DNA of 32,646 nucleotides, taken from positions 1-32,646 of the forward strand of contig JAQWKP010000040.1 in the NCBI GenBank assembly GCA_029247785.1, read 5' to 3'. Origin of the DNA: Novosphingobium sp. GTDB taxonomy: Bacteria; Pseudomonadota; Alphaproteobacteria; Sphingomonadales; Sphingomonadaceae. Position 1 is the first letter of the stretch. Every line of letters starts with the position of its first letter. Under the pieces are notes generated by a model. The model searched no databases. It was not told the origin of the DNA and saw only the letters and a program-made list of their open reading frames with translations. Shown here in pieces: positions 32,173 through 32,646 of this stretch. Both the position numbers and the translations under genes were made by a program.

Positions 32173-32646
32173 TCAGGCTGCCATACGATCAAACGGTCCG
32201 TCCCTGTCCTCGCCGTCATCTCCGCCGCATTTGCAGCCCAGATCGACCGCATATTCGACGCTAGGCGCATCGCACCCTCGGCCAAGACTATAGCGCTCCC
32301 CGGCCTCGCCTGTTGGCCGGAATCCTGCCTTGTGCAGAACCCGTCCCGATACAGCGTTATCGGCAAAATGGCCGGCAGTGAGCCGGCGATGGCCGAGCGC
32401 ATAGGCCAGCCGCAGCACCGCGCGCGCCGCCTCGCTGGCATAGCCCTTGCCCCAATGCTTGCGGGCGATCCAATAGCCAAGTTCGACATGTCCGCCATCT
32501 TGACCAAGCCCGGCACTGCCGATGATTTCCGACCCCCGTGCTGTCGGCAAGGTGATAAGGAAACTGGGCAGCATGCGATCCTGCTCTCGCCTGGTGAAGT
32601 CACGCGCATGGTCCTGGGTGTAAGGCCAGGGCACACGCGCCAGGTT
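32173..32646 (-). CDS. GNAT-family N-acetyltransferase, copy 2 (5' end cut by window edge)
   Basis: The frame is still open at the right edge (reading NLARVPWPYTQDHARDF), so the start lies outside the window and about 157 residues are visible. The acetyl-CoA region is HWGKGYASEAARAVL, preceded by GGHVELGYWIARK, with HKAGFRPTGEAGERYS further on. It matches copy 1 in the same order over about 90 residues, including many of the same bases. It ends in a Cys/Gly/Asp-rich tail (LGCKCGGDDGEDRDG) that copy 1 lacks. Substrate unknown. Confidence 0.86.
   Translation of the reverse strand, partial: NLARVPWPYTQDHARDFTRREQDRMLPSFLITLPTARGSEIIGSAGLGQDGGHVELGYWIARKHWGKGYASEAARAVLRLAYALGHRRLTAGHFADNAVSGRVLHKAGFRPTGEAGERYSLGRGCDAPSVEYAVDLGCKCGGDDGEDRDGPFDRMAA

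Overview
The window is a G+C-rich alphaproteobacterial chromosome segment, most likely from the Sphingomonadales and probably an Erythrobacter/Altererythrobacter-type member of the Erythrobacteraceae. This placement rests on gene content and gene style only: a plant/alpha-type glutamate-cysteine ligase, a DciA (DUF721) helicase-loader relative beside DsbA-like proteins and smc, the ubiA and rsmE-gshA blocks, and a short sphingomonad-type lipoprotein. No alignment was possible. There is no tRNA, rRNA, CRISPR array, intact insertion sequence or prophage. Most of the window is ordinary core or near-core genome with short intergenic gaps.

Layout. (1) 1-6675: mutY (leftward, cut by the window edge), then a rightward run of dciA-like, two DsbA-like thiol oxidoreductases (the second a lipoprotein) and smc. 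(2) 6679-8782: leftward soxR, SRAP/yedK and ubiA; yedK and ubiA are coupled through TGATG. (3) 8783-10588: a looser, accessory-looking patch with a triple 11-bp repeat of exact 19-bp period, a TTG-initiated SDR gene and a small secreted protein of unknown function. (4) 10589-13048: rightward rsmE, gshA and a small ABM-domain monooxygenase. (5) 13049-18812: leftward genes for an ICMT-type membrane methyltransferase, BamB, a YfgM-like TPR protein, a GT4 glycosyltransferase and an alpha/beta hydrolase. (6) 18919-21873: rightward selO and an astD-like dehydrogenase. (7) 21959-22684: a leftward lipoprotein gene split by one in-frame amber codon. (8) 22685-23192: non-coding DNA with three consecutive hairpins ending in a terminator, then 13-bp tandem repeats touching the rarD start. 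(9) 23193-28348: rarD, pyrC (leftward), a polysaccharide-deacetylase-like gene, an SDR preceded by a short leader ORF, and a quinone oxidoreductase. (10) 28371-30685: a pirin-nitroreductase pair divergent from a LysR regulator. (11) 30722-32646: ygfZ and two tandem, paralogous GNAT acetyltransferase genes, the second cut by the window edge.

How they work together. Several genes concern redox balance or oxidative damage: MutY, SoxR, SRAP, two DsbA-like proteins, GshA, SelO, pirin, nitroreductase, quinone oxidoreductase and YgfZ. They sit in separate transcription units, and I see no evidence that they form one system. Envelope assembly is represented by BamB/YfgM and cell-surface chemistry by the glycosyltransferase and deacetylase. 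I do not see an obvious new multi-gene system. The most interesting signals are small: the amber-split lipoprotein, the 19-bp-periodic repeat, the three-hairpin candidate RNA, and an inverted repeat covering the ribosome-binding site of a GNAT gene.
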